Part shown: in pieces, positions 17,369 to 25,419 of the stretch
Position numbering within the stretch: the stretch's first letter is position 1
Layout of the letters: each line of letters opens with the position of its first letter
NCBI GenBank assembly: GCA_002420085.1
Contig: DIHI01000063.1
Span: forward strand, 1-33,523
DNA length: 33,523 nucleotides
Direction of reading: 5' to 3'
DNA from: Lysobacterales bacterium UBA5700
GTDB lineage: Bacteria; Pseudomonadota; Gammaproteobacteria; Xanthomonadales; Xanthomonadaceae
The notes under the pieces: generated by a model
Told to the model about the DNA's origin: nothing
What the model saw: the letters and a program-made list of their open reading frames with translations, nothing else
Database searches by the model: none
Position numbers and translations under genes: made by a program

Positions 17369-19234
17369 TCAGAACAGATCGATGTTCGGCCAATTCGACA
17401 CCTCTTCAACGATGGCGTTGAGCATGGCGTTCATCTCTTGGGTGCTGCCATTGGAGGTGTTGGCGCTGGCGGCGAAGCCGAAGCCATCGCTGCGACGCCG
17501 ATAGACCGACATCGTGCCGCTCATTTCGCCGTAATGGGCATAACTCGTGCTGAGCGTGGTTTCGTGCCGCATGAACCGCAGCAGGTCGATCGAGGTCGCG
17601 ATCCAACCACCGTGCGAGTCGAAGCGCTGCGGTTTGACGCTGGAATAGGCGCCGCTGCCGTAGTATTTGACCTCCTTTGGCTTGCGGTCGGCTTCCTTGT
17701 CGCCGCCGATGACCATGCCACTGGCGCCGGCCGGCGTGAGAATGGCGTCACGAACATAGCTCTCGTAACTCTTGCCGCTGCGCGCTTCGATGACCCGACC
17801 GAGCAGGCAGTAGCCGAAGTTGGAGTACATGTCATTGGTGTCGGGGTCGTTGTCTGGATCGTAGTTCATCGTGCCTGGGTCGTAGCCCAACGGGTAGTTG
17901 GCCAATGTCCATTCGATCAGGCCCTTGTGGTCGGTGCCGCTGTAACTGAACATCGGGTCGCTGCGCTTGCCGTCCTTGTTGACATTGACCCAGCCGCCGC
18001 GATGCCGGATCAGGTGATCGACGGTGATGTCGTCGATCTTGGTGTTGTTCGATGGTGTCGAGAACTGGCTGCCCAGTACGCTGTTGGCTCCGAACACCTT
18101 GGAGTCCGATTGCAGACTGGTGTCCTGAATCAGCTTGCTCGTCGCGACATGGGTGATCGGCTTGGAGACGCTGGCGATGCGGAAGCGGTGGCCGGGACCG
18201 ACCGGCTCGTTCTTCTCCTTGTCGGCCAGGCCATAGCCGGCGGCGAACACCAGTTTCTTGTTCCGGCTGATGGCGATCGACAGGCCAGGGATGTCGTTGG
18301 CCTGCATGTAAGCCTTGACCTTGCTGTCGATCAGCGCCAGATCCTTGGCCTTGAACGCGGTGTTCTGCCACACGCCGTTGAAGCGCACCCCCGTACTGGA
18401 GTTGAACGCTTCGATGTACTGCGGCTCCCAGCTCTGGTAGCGGAAGTTGTCGAATACGGTCTGGTAGTACACGGAACGAATGCCGTGGCGTGCCGCCCAC
18501 TGCGGGCCACTGGCCTTGGTCCAGATCGCGGCATAGCGGTCGCTGTCGCCTTGTCGGTAGCCACTGACCACCTTGAGCCGATAGCCCTGCTTGGCAAAGT
18601 CATCGAATGCCTTCTGGTACTGGGCGCTGGTCAGGCCATGGCGCGCGACCCAGGCCGGCCCACCCTTCTCGAAGATCGCGGCGAACCGGGGGGTGCCATC
18701 CAGATCGAAGGCACTGACGTGGCTCAAGGCATAGCCCTGCTTGGACAGGTCATTGACGGCGGTCTGATACTGCTGGGCGGTCAGGCCGTGCCGTGCCTGC
18801 CAGGCGGGGCCGGTGGACTTGTCCCAGATCGCCGCGTAGTACGGCTTGCCGGCGACCGCGTAGCCGTTGACGTGGCGCAACCGGTAACCCTGTTTGGCGA
18901 GGTCGTTGAACGTGCTCTGATAGTTGTCCGAAGTGAGCCCGTGACGCGCGGTCCAGGCGGGACCAGACTGCTTCTGCCACAGGGCCGCATAGCGCGCACC
19001 ACCGCCACTCTCGTAGCCGGAGACCGTCACCAGACGGAAGCCCTGCTGGCCGTAGGTGTCGAACGCCTGCTGGTACTGGGCGCCGCTCAGGCCGTGGCGG
19101 GCGACCCAGTCGGCCGCGCTGGCGGGCAGGGCGGAGAGCACGGTAAGACCGGCGATGAGCCACGCCGCAGCACGTGCCCTGCGGTACGGCGTGTTCGCTG
19201 GCCGGGGTGTGGTTTGTTCGATGATGCTGTTCAT
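17369..19234 (-). CDS. Exported serine hydrolase with five BTRD1-type repeats (polyglycine-hydrolase-like)
   Basis: 621 residues. The ATG at 19234 is preceded by GAGGA about 8 nt upstream and opens a signal peptide with cleavage after LPASA (residue 40). Residues 41-294 are five tandem 50-52-residue units of the form W.ARHGLT..QYQ..F..L.KQGYRL..V.GY....RYAAIW.K. (bacterial tandem repeat domain 1). Residues 295-621 are a class C beta-lactamase-type serine hydrolase with Ser355-x-x-Lys358 (SVSK) and Tyr470-Ser-Asn472, ending in SNWPNIDLF. The same two-part layout is known from fungal polyglycine hydrolases, endoproteases that cut glycine-rich linkers of plant chitinases. Peptidase, esterase or D-aminopeptidase activity are all possible here. 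It acts outside the cytoplasm. The gene is monocistronic. Confidence 0.9.
   Translation of the reverse strand: MNSIIEQTTPRPANTPYRRARAAAWLIAGLTVLSALPASAADWVARHGLSGAQYQQAFDTYGQQGFRLVTVSGYESGGGARYAALWQKQSGPAWTARHGLTSDNYQSTFNDLAKQGYRLRHVNGYAVAGKPYYAAIWDKSTGPAWQARHGLTAQQYQTAVNDLSKQGYALSHVSAFDLDGTPRFAAIFEKGGPAWVARHGLTSAQYQKAFDDFAKQGYRLKVVSGYRQGDSDRYAAIWTKASGPQWAARHGIRSVYYQTVFDNFRYQSWEPQYIEAFNSSTGVRFNGVWQNTAFKAKDLALIDSKVKAYMQANDIPGLSIAISRNKKLVFAAGYGLADKEKNEPVGPGHRFRIASVSKPITHVATSKLIQDTSLQSDSKVFGANSVLGSQFSTPSNNTKIDDITVDHLIRHRGGWVNVNKDGKRSDPMFSYSGTDHKGLIEWTLANYPLGYDPGTMNYDPDNDPDTNDMYSNFGYCLLGRVIEARSGKSYESYVRDAILTPAGASGMVIGGDKEADRKPKEVKYYGSGAYSSVKPQRFDSHGGWIATSIDLLRFMRHETTLSTSYAHYGEMSGTMSVYRRRSDGFGFAASANTSNGSTQEMNAMLNAIVEEVSNWPNIDLF
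18353..19114 (-). repeat. Five tandem protein repeats (about 153 bp each)
   Basis: These encode residues 41-294 of the serine hydrolase: units of 52, 51, 50, 51 and 50 residues, each opening with W.ARHG. Repeats 2 and 4 are the closest to the consensus. Repeat 5 is degenerate (RHGIRSVYYQ, with SWEPQY replacing GYRLKV) and leads into the catalytic domain. Protein-level similarity is far higher than DNA identity, so the array is not recent. Confidence 0.85.
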
Positions 19235-19364
19235 GTGGTGTCCTCTACGAAAGATGTGGATCGATCACGGCTGCGGCTCCGTGAATGCGTTGACCGCAGG
19301 TCCGCTTGCCCATCAAGTCGCAGAATCCGCCTGAAACCCGCCAAGGTCCGCGAATCACATTGGG

Positions 19365-19396
19365 TGCCCCGATCCAGGGGTGCCCCGATCCAGGGG
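19365..19396. repeat. 16-bp tandem repeat, two exact copies
   Basis: TGCCCCGATCCAGGGG is present twice head to tail (19365-19380 and 19381-19396). Each unit is itself nearly palindromic (CCCC GATCCA GGGG) and could form hairpins or a paired protein site. It lies about 130 bp upstream of the serine-hydrolase start. Confidence 0.8.
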
Positions 19397-19555
19397 TGAA
19401 TGATCGGCCTGCTCGCTGCGAGGCGTCGGCACTTGCGCGGAATCCCGTCACGGCCCCGGTTGACCGGCTCGGCACGGGGTCTGGCCGGGCCGTCCCCGTG
19501 TCGGTTCTATCTGACCGCTACCAGGGCCGGCTGGCGTTTCTCTGCCTGGGGCAGG

Positions 19556-19586
19556 CTGAAAGCCTGAAGCCTGAATAAATCCTGAA
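19556..19586 (+). promoter_or_regulatory. CTGAA repeat cluster, possible regulator-binding site
   Basis: CTGAA occurs four times in 31 bp, starting at 19556, 19564, 19571 and 19582, in an AT-richer stretch about 140 bp upstream of the small frame at 19723. Direct repeats with spacing near 11 bp (19571 to 19582) are used by OmpR/PhoB-type response regulators. No such regulator gene is in the window, so this is speculative. Confidence 0.25.
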
Positions 19587-19722
19587 AAGCCATCGGCCAC
19601 TCGTCGCTTGGGTGGCGGCTTCGGACCGGCTTTCGCGACTACCCGCTGCGAGTCGCCCATGACTCGCCGCCACCACGGCGGTCAGCCAACCCATCACCAT
19701 CACCAACATCCAGGAGTCCACC

Positions 19723-20044
19723 ATGTTCAGCACCACCCGTATCCCGTCCGCTGTCTTCTCGCAGCCGACATTCCTCCGCACGGTCGCCGTGTCGGTCCTC
19801 CATGCACGCATCGATGGCCCTGGCCATGGCGACCCCGGCCAGGATCCCGAGGAAACGCCGACGCGAACGGCACGGACCTGATGCTGGGGTAACGGCCAAG
19901 GCGACCGAGCACAGCGCGGTGTGGGCCGTCCGGGGTGGCCGCAACGAGCGTCCGGCCACTGCGGCATGTGCTTCGACCCGAGGGCCAACCCGCTGGATGG
20001 CGCCGAGACGGCTGGCCATCCAACCGGCACGTCGAGCGGAATGA
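19723..20044 (+). pseudogene. Small frame with strong ribosome site; probable frameshifted exported-peptide gene
   Basis: ATG at 19723 has AGGAG 6 nt upstream and encodes 52 residues ending at TGA 19879-19881. It begins like an exported protein (MFSTTRIPSAVFSQPTFLRT, then VAVSVL) but the hydrophobic core stops abruptly at the Leu codon at 19798-19800. One frame over, MHASMALAMATPAR follows immediately (from 19802). Dropping one base at about 19800 would join the two into a complete signal peptide ending MATPA, in a frame open to 20044. I do not recognise the remainder, which is Arg-rich and may itself be decayed. It converges on the kinase gene, which ends at 20054. It may instead be a genuine 52-residue leader peptide. 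Confidence 0.35.
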
Positions 20045-20053
20045 TGTGCGGCC

Positions 20054-22837
20054 TTACCGCGTGGCGGTGTACACGGGTGTCGCTTCGCCACGCAACACCT
20101 CCAACGCTTCGATGGTGCGCGCATCGTCGGCACCATAGGCGTCATGACGAAGCTGCCACGCTTCGTTCAACAGTGGTTCGGCGTCTGCGGTGCGACCCCG
20201 TTCGCGCAGCAGTTGCCCCAGCGGCAGCAGCACCGCCGCCAATCGGGGATGCTGGTCCGGCAGGCGCTTGCGGAAGATTTCCAGTGCCTGTCGCAAGTGG
20301 TCTTCGGCGTCGTCCAACCGCCCTTGTCGGTGCAGGACGACGCCAAGCCGGACATGATCGGTGCCGACACGGTCGTGATCGGCTCCGTAGTGAGCGCTCT
20401 GCGCCGCCAAGGCATCGCGATAGAGCCGCTCGGCGGCCGGATGATCGCCACGCTGCTCGGCGATCCGTCCGAGGTTGAACACGGTCGCCGATCGCCACGG
20501 ATGATCGGGGGCGTAGACGTGCAGCGCCTCGCGATAGGCGGCCTCGGCCTGCGCCAACTCGCCGGCATCGGCCAGCACCAGGCCGAGGTCGTTGTAGGTC
20601 AGCGCCACGGTAGGATGATGCGGGCCGAGACTCTCGCGGCGGATCGCCAGTGCCTGGCGCAGCAGCGCCTGTGCCTCCGAGCCCTGGCGCCGGGTTTGCA
20701 GCAACCGCGCCAGATTGTTCATCACCGTGGCGACATGCGGATGATGCTCGCCGTAGACCGTGCGCATCAGGGTCAGCGCTTCGCGATACAGGGCTTCGGC
20801 GGAATCGAATTCACCCAGATCGGTGCGCACCAGGGCCAGATCGGACAGGCTGGCGCCGAGGCTGGGATGGGTCGGCGGCAACAGCCGGCGACGCAATGCC
20901 AGGGCTTCGCTGAGCAAGGGTTCTGCGCCGTCGTAATTGCCGCGATGGCGCAACACCAGGCCCAATTGGCTGAGGCTGTCGGCCACGGCGGCATGATCGT
21001 CACCGAACCGCGCGCGGCGCATGGCCAGCGACTCCCGATACAGCGCCTCGGCAGCGTCGGGCCGACCCTGCTGAAACAGCGCCGAGCCGAGATCACCAAG
21101 CAAGGCCGCGACGTCCGGCTGGTCTGGCTCCGGACCCGATCGATACAGCTCCAGTGCCTGCCGCAACAGCGTCTCGGCGTCCTCGAAACGCCCCTGATCG
21201 GTACGCAGCCGTCCGAGGCTGTGCAGCGATCGCGGCAATGCCGACACATCCTCGCTCACGCCTGCCTGGGCGAGTTCGAGTGCCGGCACGAACAAGGCTT
21301 CCGCGCGCTCATACAGTCCGAGCTGACGGTATGCCTCGCCCACGGTTTCCAGCAGATCTATGCGAACCTCCGGCTGATCGCCGAGTTCGGTCTGAATGCC
21401 GGCCCAGCCGCGATCGAGCAGATCGCGGGCACTGAGTCGTGCGCCGCCGGAACGTTCGGGGTCGGCACCCTCGAACAGCCGCAGTACCAGGGCCTGAACC
21501 TGCCGTGCCTTCTCCGCTTCGGCGCGCGCACGGTCGCGCTCGCGGGCGATGATGCCGGCCTGTACCGTCACGGTCAGTGCATAGGCAGCCAGCAGCAGCA
21601 AGGTTGTTGCCGCGCCGAGCACGCCGAATGGATGCCGGCGCACGAACTTGCCGGCGCGATAGGCAAATCGTTCTGGCCGTGCCCGCACCGGCAGGCCGCG
21701 TCGCCAGCGCTCCAGGTCGTCGAGCAGTGCGGTCACCGATGCGTATCGGCGATCGGCTGCCTTGCGCAGTGCCTTGGCGACGATGTTGTCGAGATCACCG
21801 CGCAGTCGTCGCGCTACCGACTGCACACTGCCGCCACGCACGGCGGCGCTGTCGGCATCGATCATGGTGCTGGGGCGTGTCGGTTCGGTCTCGCAGACCA
21901 CCCGCTGAAGGGTGGCCGGGGCGTCGTCGTCCAGGGGTTGCGGCCGCTGGCCACACAGCAGTTCATACAGCAGCAATCCCAATTGATAGACATCGGTGGC
22001 GGTGGTGATCGCCTGACCGGCAACCTGCTCGGGCGTGGCGTACTCGGGGGTGAACACCCGGGCCATGGTTCGAGTGGCGGGCGTGGCCGCTGGAACGGTG
22101 TCACCGAGCACCTTGGCGATGCCGAAGTCAAGCAGCTTGACCTGGCCTTCGGTGGTCACGCGGATGTTGGATGGCTTCAGGTCGCGGTGTACCACCAGGT
22201 GTCGATGGGCATGCGCCACGGCCTGTCCGACCTGGGCGAACAAGGTCAGCCGTCGCTCGATCGACAGCGCTTCCTCATCGCAGTAGCGGTCCAGACTGCG
22301 ACCCTCGACGTATTCCATGACCAGGTAGGGCCGACCATCGCGGTCGCGACCACCGTCGAGCAGGCTGGCAATGCCCGGATGATTGAGGGTCGCCAGGATC
22401 TGCCGCTCCTGAGTGAAACGATGCAGGAATTCCTCGCTGTCGATCCCGGTGCGGATCAGCTTGAGCGCGCCACGCTGCTGGAATTCGCCCGTGGCACGCT
22501 CGACCAGATAGACCATGCCCATGCCGCCCTGGCCCAACGGCCGCAGCAGCCGCCACGCACCGATCTCGCTGCCCGGCTGCACGCCATGACCCGGTTCCGG
22601 CGACGCAGCCGCCAGCGCCTGCCACAACGGGCCACCGGCCAGGGCATCGGCTGCCAGCGCGGGCGATGGTGCATCGACCATGGCCAGCAGGGCGACCAAC
22701 TCGGCATGTGCCGACCGGTCTTCGACCGCGATCCGCGCCACGAACGCGGCGCGCTCGGCGCCATCCAGGTCCAGTGCCTGATCGAACAGGGCGTCGATCC
22801 GGGCGCGGGGATCCTGCGGTGGCTGGGTCGCGCTCAC
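20054..22837 (-). CDS. Membrane Ser/Thr protein kinase with C-terminal TPR array
   Basis: 927 residues from GTG 22837, whose GTGA overlaps the sigma-factor stop by 4 nt. Residues 1-90 are a helical lead-in common to sigma-linked kinases. Kinase motifs follow: glycine loop PLGQGGMGMVY (100-110), Lys126 in ALKLIR, catalytic HRDLKPSN (217-224, Asp219), DFG (237-239) and ATPEQ (267-271, usually APEQ). One transmembrane helix lies at about 403-430, then a short charged coiled coil (AREREDRARAE-like). About ten kinesin-light-chain-type TPRs of 42 residues follow, with motifs such as [18 protein letters not shown]. The kinase is cytoplasmic and the TPR array lies across the inner membrane. The obvious candidate substrate is the coupled sigma factor. 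No PASTA domain or phosphatase neighbour is seen. Confidence 0.93.
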   Translation of the reverse strand: MSATQPPQDPRARIDALFDQALDLDGAERAAFVARIAVEDRSAHAELVALLAMVDAPSPALAADALAGGPLWQALAAASPEPGHGVQPGSEIGAWRLLRPLGQGGMGMVYLVERATGEFQQRGALKLIRTGIDSEEFLHRFTQERQILATLNHPGIASLLDGGRDRDGRPYLVMEYVEGRSLDRYCDEEALSIERRLTLFAQVGQAVAHAHRHLVVHRDLKPSNIRVTTEGQVKLLDFGIAKVLGDTVPAATPATRTMARVFTPEYATPEQVAGQAITTATDVYQLGLLLYELLCGQRPQPLDDDAPATLQRVVCETEPTRPSTMIDADSAAVRGGSVQSVARRLRGDLDNIVAKALRKAADRRYASVTALLDDLERWRRGLPVRARPERFAYRAGKFVRRHPFGVLGAATTLLLLAAYALTVTVQAGIIARERDRARAEAEKARQVQALVLRLFEGADPERSGGARLSARDLLDRGWAGIQTELGDQPEVRIDLLETVGEAYRQLGLYERAEALFVPALELAQAGVSEDVSALPRSLHSLGRLRTDQGRFEDAETLLRQALELYRSGPEPDQPDVAALLGDLGSALFQQGRPDAAEALYRESLAMRRARFGDDHAAVADSLSQLGLVLRHRGNYDGAEPLLSEALALRRRLLPPTHPSLGASLSDLALVRTDLGEFDSAEALYREALTLMRTVYGEHHPHVATVMNNLARLLQTRRQGSEAQALLRQALAIRRESLGPHHPTVALTYNDLGLVLADAGELAQAEAAYREALHVYAPDHPWRSATVFNLGRIAEQRGDHPAAERLYRDALAAQSAHYGADHDRVGTDHVRLGVVLHRQGRLDDAEDHLRQALEIFRKRLPDQHPRLAAVLLPLGQLLRERGRTADAEPLLNEAWQLRHDAYGADDARTIEALEVLRGEATPVYTATR

Positions 22838-23388
22838 TCCAGCGCCTTTTGCAGCCAGGCGCGGGCACGCATCCAGTCGCGCTGGACCGTGCGCAGCGAA
22901 CTGCCCAGCGCCAGGGCGGTCTCTTCCTCGGTCAATCCGGCGAAGTACCGGCACTCGACCACCCGTGCCAGCCGCTCGTTGAATTCGGCCAGCGCCTGCA
23001 CGGCATCATTGACGGCAAGCACCTGTCGCGCCTGGCCATCGGCATCGGCGATATTGGTGTCAAGGGTGACTCTGACCGCATCGCCGCCGCGCTTGAGGGC
23101 ATGCCTTCGACGGGCATCATCGACCAGGATGCGGCGCATGGCACGTGCGCAGACGGCGTAGAAGTGGCCACGATCCTGCCAGTCCACACCGTGCTCATCG
23201 ACCATCTGGAGATAGGCTTCCTGGACCAGCGCGGTCGTGTCCAAGGTCTGTCGGCGGTGTCCATCGCGGGCGATCTGGCCACGGGCGATCGCGCGCAGAC
23301 GGGCATAGACCAGTGGCACCATCTCGTCGAATGCATCGCGATCGCCCTGGTGGTGCCGTTGCAACAGCCGGGTGATGTCGCTGTCCAT
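22834..23388 (-). CDS. ECF sigma factor (TIGR02999 type), kinase-coupled
   Basis: 184 residues from ATG 23388, with GAGGG 7 nt upstream. Region 2 spans about 10-85: FDEMVPLVYARLRAIAR, then LDTTALVQEAYLQMVD, then HFYAVCARAMRRILVDDARR. Region 4 holds a helix-turn-helix (GLTEEETALALGSSLRTVQRDW). This belongs to the ECF families found beside Ser/Thr kinases. Where ordinary ECF factors have an acidic Asp-Ala-Glu-Asp-like motif that binds the RNA polymerase beta' clamp, this one has Asp50-Thr51-Thr52-Ala53. In the related Vibrio EcfP/PknT pair, threonine phosphorylation in that region activates the sigma factor; the same is inferred here. No anti-sigma gene is adjacent. It is co-transcribed with, and translationally coupled to, the kinase. 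Confidence 0.92.
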   Translation of the reverse strand: MDSDITRLLQRHHQGDRDAFDEMVPLVYARLRAIARGQIARDGHRRQTLDTTALVQEAYLQMVDEHGVDWQDRGHFYAVCARAMRRILVDDARRRHALKRGGDAVRVTLDTNIADADGQARQVLAVNDAVQALAEFNERLARVVECRYFAGLTEEETALALGSSLRTVQRDWMRARAWLQKALE

Positions 23389-23951
23389 GGACCTACCCTC
23401 AGACGTTCCTGGATCGAGCCGGGCGCGCTGGATCGCCAGCGTGCCGGCGTGCAACGGGCATGCGGTCGGAACGGACGACGGCCCCGCCCAGCCGGCATGC
23501 CTGCCCTTGCCTTGCATCGATTCGATCTGGCGCCATTTGCGACCTCGACCCGCCCTGCCAGTGTGCGATGGCCATCCATGCGGGTCGGGCGAGGCAACAG
23601 CCCCGACACCGCTCCGCTCCAAGCATACGCGCCCGTGCCGTACAGGCAAGCGCATGGCCATCGGCCAGCATGTCGGTGTGCCGGCTGTGCCGACACCACG
23701 GTCGGGCACGCTTGAAGGAGGGGTGGATCGGAACCGCGACCGAAGGCGAGGTTGCGGGTCGGAACGCGACCTCGGGGGGTCGGTACCCGCGATCGACATC
23801 GACGATTGCCACTGGCTCGACCTTGCCACACGCGATCGTCATGGCAGCCTCGCAGGGCCTGTGCATTCGTATTCAGCTACGGGCTTCCGAAAACGCGCCC
23901 ATGCAGCCGCGCTAAGCTAACAGGCTGTCCCTGTTCGACCAATGTCTTTCG
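23389..23951. other. Divergent intergenic region, sigma factor / zwf (563 nt)
   Basis: No gene is supported. It must hold the sigma-factor promoter and the promoter of the Entner-Doudoroff operon. A small inverted repeat (GGTCG 23757-23761 / CGACC 23767-23771) and a TAAGCT hexamer (23913-23918) that could be a zwf -10 are visible. No HexR-like or other known operator was recognised. The length is unusual for this compact region, so an unannotated small RNA or peptide is possible. Confidence 0.4.
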
Positions 23952-25415
23952 ATGAACTCCCACAGCGCCTCCCTGCTCGTCATCTTCGGCGCCACCGGCG
24001 ATCTCGCCCAGCGCATGCTGCTGCCCTCGCTGCATGGGCTGCACCGCGACGGCCTGCTGCCCGAGTCCCTGAAGATCCTCGGCTGTGCCCGCAGCGAACT
24101 GGATGCCGCTGGCTTCCGTCAGCAGGTCGGTGAGGCGATCGCCCGGTTCACGCCGGCCGCCGAACGCGACGAGGCGAGCATTCGCGGCCTGCTGGAGCGC
24201 ATCGACTATCAATCCGCCGATGCCGGGGATTCGGCTTCGATGACCCTGCTCGGTGCTCGCATCGAGGCACTGCGCAGCGGTGATCTGCTCTATCACCTGT
24301 CCACCGCACCGCGCTTCTACGGGCCGATCTGCGCGGCGCTCGACCGGGTGGGGCTGACCGACGCCGGCACGCGGGTGATGCTGGAGAAGCCGATCGGTCA
24401 CGACTTCGCCAGCTCCTGTGCGATCAACGAGGGCGTGGCGGCGGTGTTCGACGAGTCGCGCATCTATCGGGTCGATCACTACCTCGGCAAGGAGGGCGTG
24501 CAGAACCTGCTGGCGCTGCGTTTCGGCAATGCCCTGTTCGAGCCGCTGTGGAATGCCCGGCACATCGAGCAGGTGCAGATCACGGTGGCCGAAACGGTCG
24601 GCGTGGAAGGCCGGGCCGGGTATTACGACGAGTCCGGCGCGATGCGCGACATGGTGCAGAACCACCTGCTGCAACTGCTCTGTCTGACCGCGATGGAGCC
24701 GCCCTCGCAATTCGACCCGAGCGCAGTCCGCAACGAGAAGATCAAGGTGCTGCGCTCGCTGCGGCCGATCCAGGGGGGCGACATCGCTACCCACAGCGTA
24801 GCTGGCCAATACGGCGCCGGTGCGGTGGCGGGTGTGGCAGTGCCCGGCTATGTCGAGGAGTTGGGCAAGGCCAGCCGCACCGAGACCTTCGTCGGGCTGC
24901 GTGCGCACATCGACAACTGGCGCTGGTCGGGGGTGCCGTTCTACCTGCGCACCGGCAAGCGCATGCCGCGTCGCTGCACCGAGATCTACCTGCAATTCCG
25001 CTCGGTGCCGCATTCGATCTTCGCCCAGGGTGGCGCCCAGACCATGCCCAATGCCCTGGTGATCCACCTCCAGCCGGAAGAGCACATCTCGCTGCATCTG
25101 ATGAACAAGACGCCGGGACTCGATCGCGCTGGGCTGAAGCTGTCGCAGGTGGCACTCGATCTCGACCTCAACGATGCCTTCGGCCGCGAGCGGCGGCGTA
25201 CCGCCTACGAACGGCTGTACGTCGATGCCATCGAGGGCAACGGCACCCTGTTCGTCCGGCGCGACGAGGTGGAAACGGCCTGGCACTGGGTCGATGACAT
25301 CCTGGCCGGCTGGCGCGAGTCGGCGAGCGGACCCAAGACCTATCCGGCCGGCACCTGGGGACCGAGCAATGCGGTCACCCTGACCGAGCGCCACGGTCAC
25401 AGTTGGCGCGAGTAG
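23952..25415 (+). CDS. zwf: Glucose-6-phosphate 1-dehydrogenase
   Basis: Oxidises glucose 6-phosphate to 6-phosphogluconolactone with NAD(P)+, entering the Entner-Doudoroff route. 487 residues, typical of the bacterial enzyme. The N-terminal dinucleotide fold shows IFGATGDLAQRMLLPSL. EKPIGHD and the active-site signature RVDHYLGKE (Arg173 to Glu181, with Asp175, His176 and Lys180) are intact. The C-terminal dimerisation domain has FVGLRAHIDNWRW and PFYLRTGKRM. No good Shine-Dalgarno is visible before ATG 23952, the first in-frame ATG. It is the first gene of the operon zwf-pgl-edd-glk-eda. No 6-phosphogluconate dehydrogenase gene is nearby, consistent with flow into the edd/eda branch. Confidence 0.97.
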   Translation: MNSHSASLLVIFGATGDLAQRMLLPSLHGLHRDGLLPESLKILGCARSELDAAGFRQQVGEAIARFTPAAERDEASIRGLLERIDYQSADAGDSASMTLLGARIEALRSGDLLYHLSTAPRFYGPICAALDRVGLTDAGTRVMLEKPIGHDFASSCAINEGVAAVFDESRIYRVDHYLGKEGVQNLLALRFGNALFEPLWNARHIEQVQITVAETVGVEGRAGYYDESGAMRDMVQNHLLQLLCLTAMEPPSQFDPSAVRNEKIKVLRSLRPIQGGDIATHSVAGQYGAGAVAGVAVPGYVEELGKASRTETFVGLRAHIDNWRWSGVPFYLRTGKRMPRRCTEIYLQFRSVPHSIFAQGGAQTMPNALVIHLQPEEHISLHLMNKTPGLDRAGLKLSQVALDLDLNDAFGRERRRTAYERLYVDAIEGNGTLFVRRDEVETAWHWVDDILAGWRESASGPKTYPAGTWGPSNAVTLTERHGHSWRE

Positions 25416-25419
25416 GGCA

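Larger units (their letters stand above)
19235..19722. other. Non-coding region with tandem repeat and structured leader (488 nt)
   Basis: No credible gene. From left to right it holds: the hydrolase leader and Shine-Dalgarno; an exact two-copy 16-bp tandem repeat (19365-19396); a small GCCTG/CAGGC hairpin (19544-19548/19552-19556); four CTGAA motifs (19556-19586); an AT-rich step (TGAATAAAT); and a set of short overlapping inverted repeats (19635-19681) before the AGGAG ribosome site of the small frame at 19723. It looks like promoter and leader DNA for a plus-strand gene. Confidence 0.5.

Noticed and set aside
18353..19114. Regular spacing of about 153 bp suggesting a DNA repeat or CRISPR-like array
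   Set aside because: The units are protein repeats with diverged DNA and no short identical repeat-spacer pattern.
17297..19399. 700-residue plus-strand open frame opposite the BTRD1 hydrolase
   Set aside because: Shadow: its apparent internal repeats mirror the five real protein repeats on the other strand.
20144..23161. 1005-residue plus-strand open frame opposite the kinase and sigma genes
   Set aside because: Shadow: it crosses both real genes and has no domain.
23715..23725. AAGGAGG followed by GTG in the sigma/zwf gap, hinting at a small gene
   Set aside because: The spacing to GTG is only 1 nt, and the frame that follows has no recognisable content.
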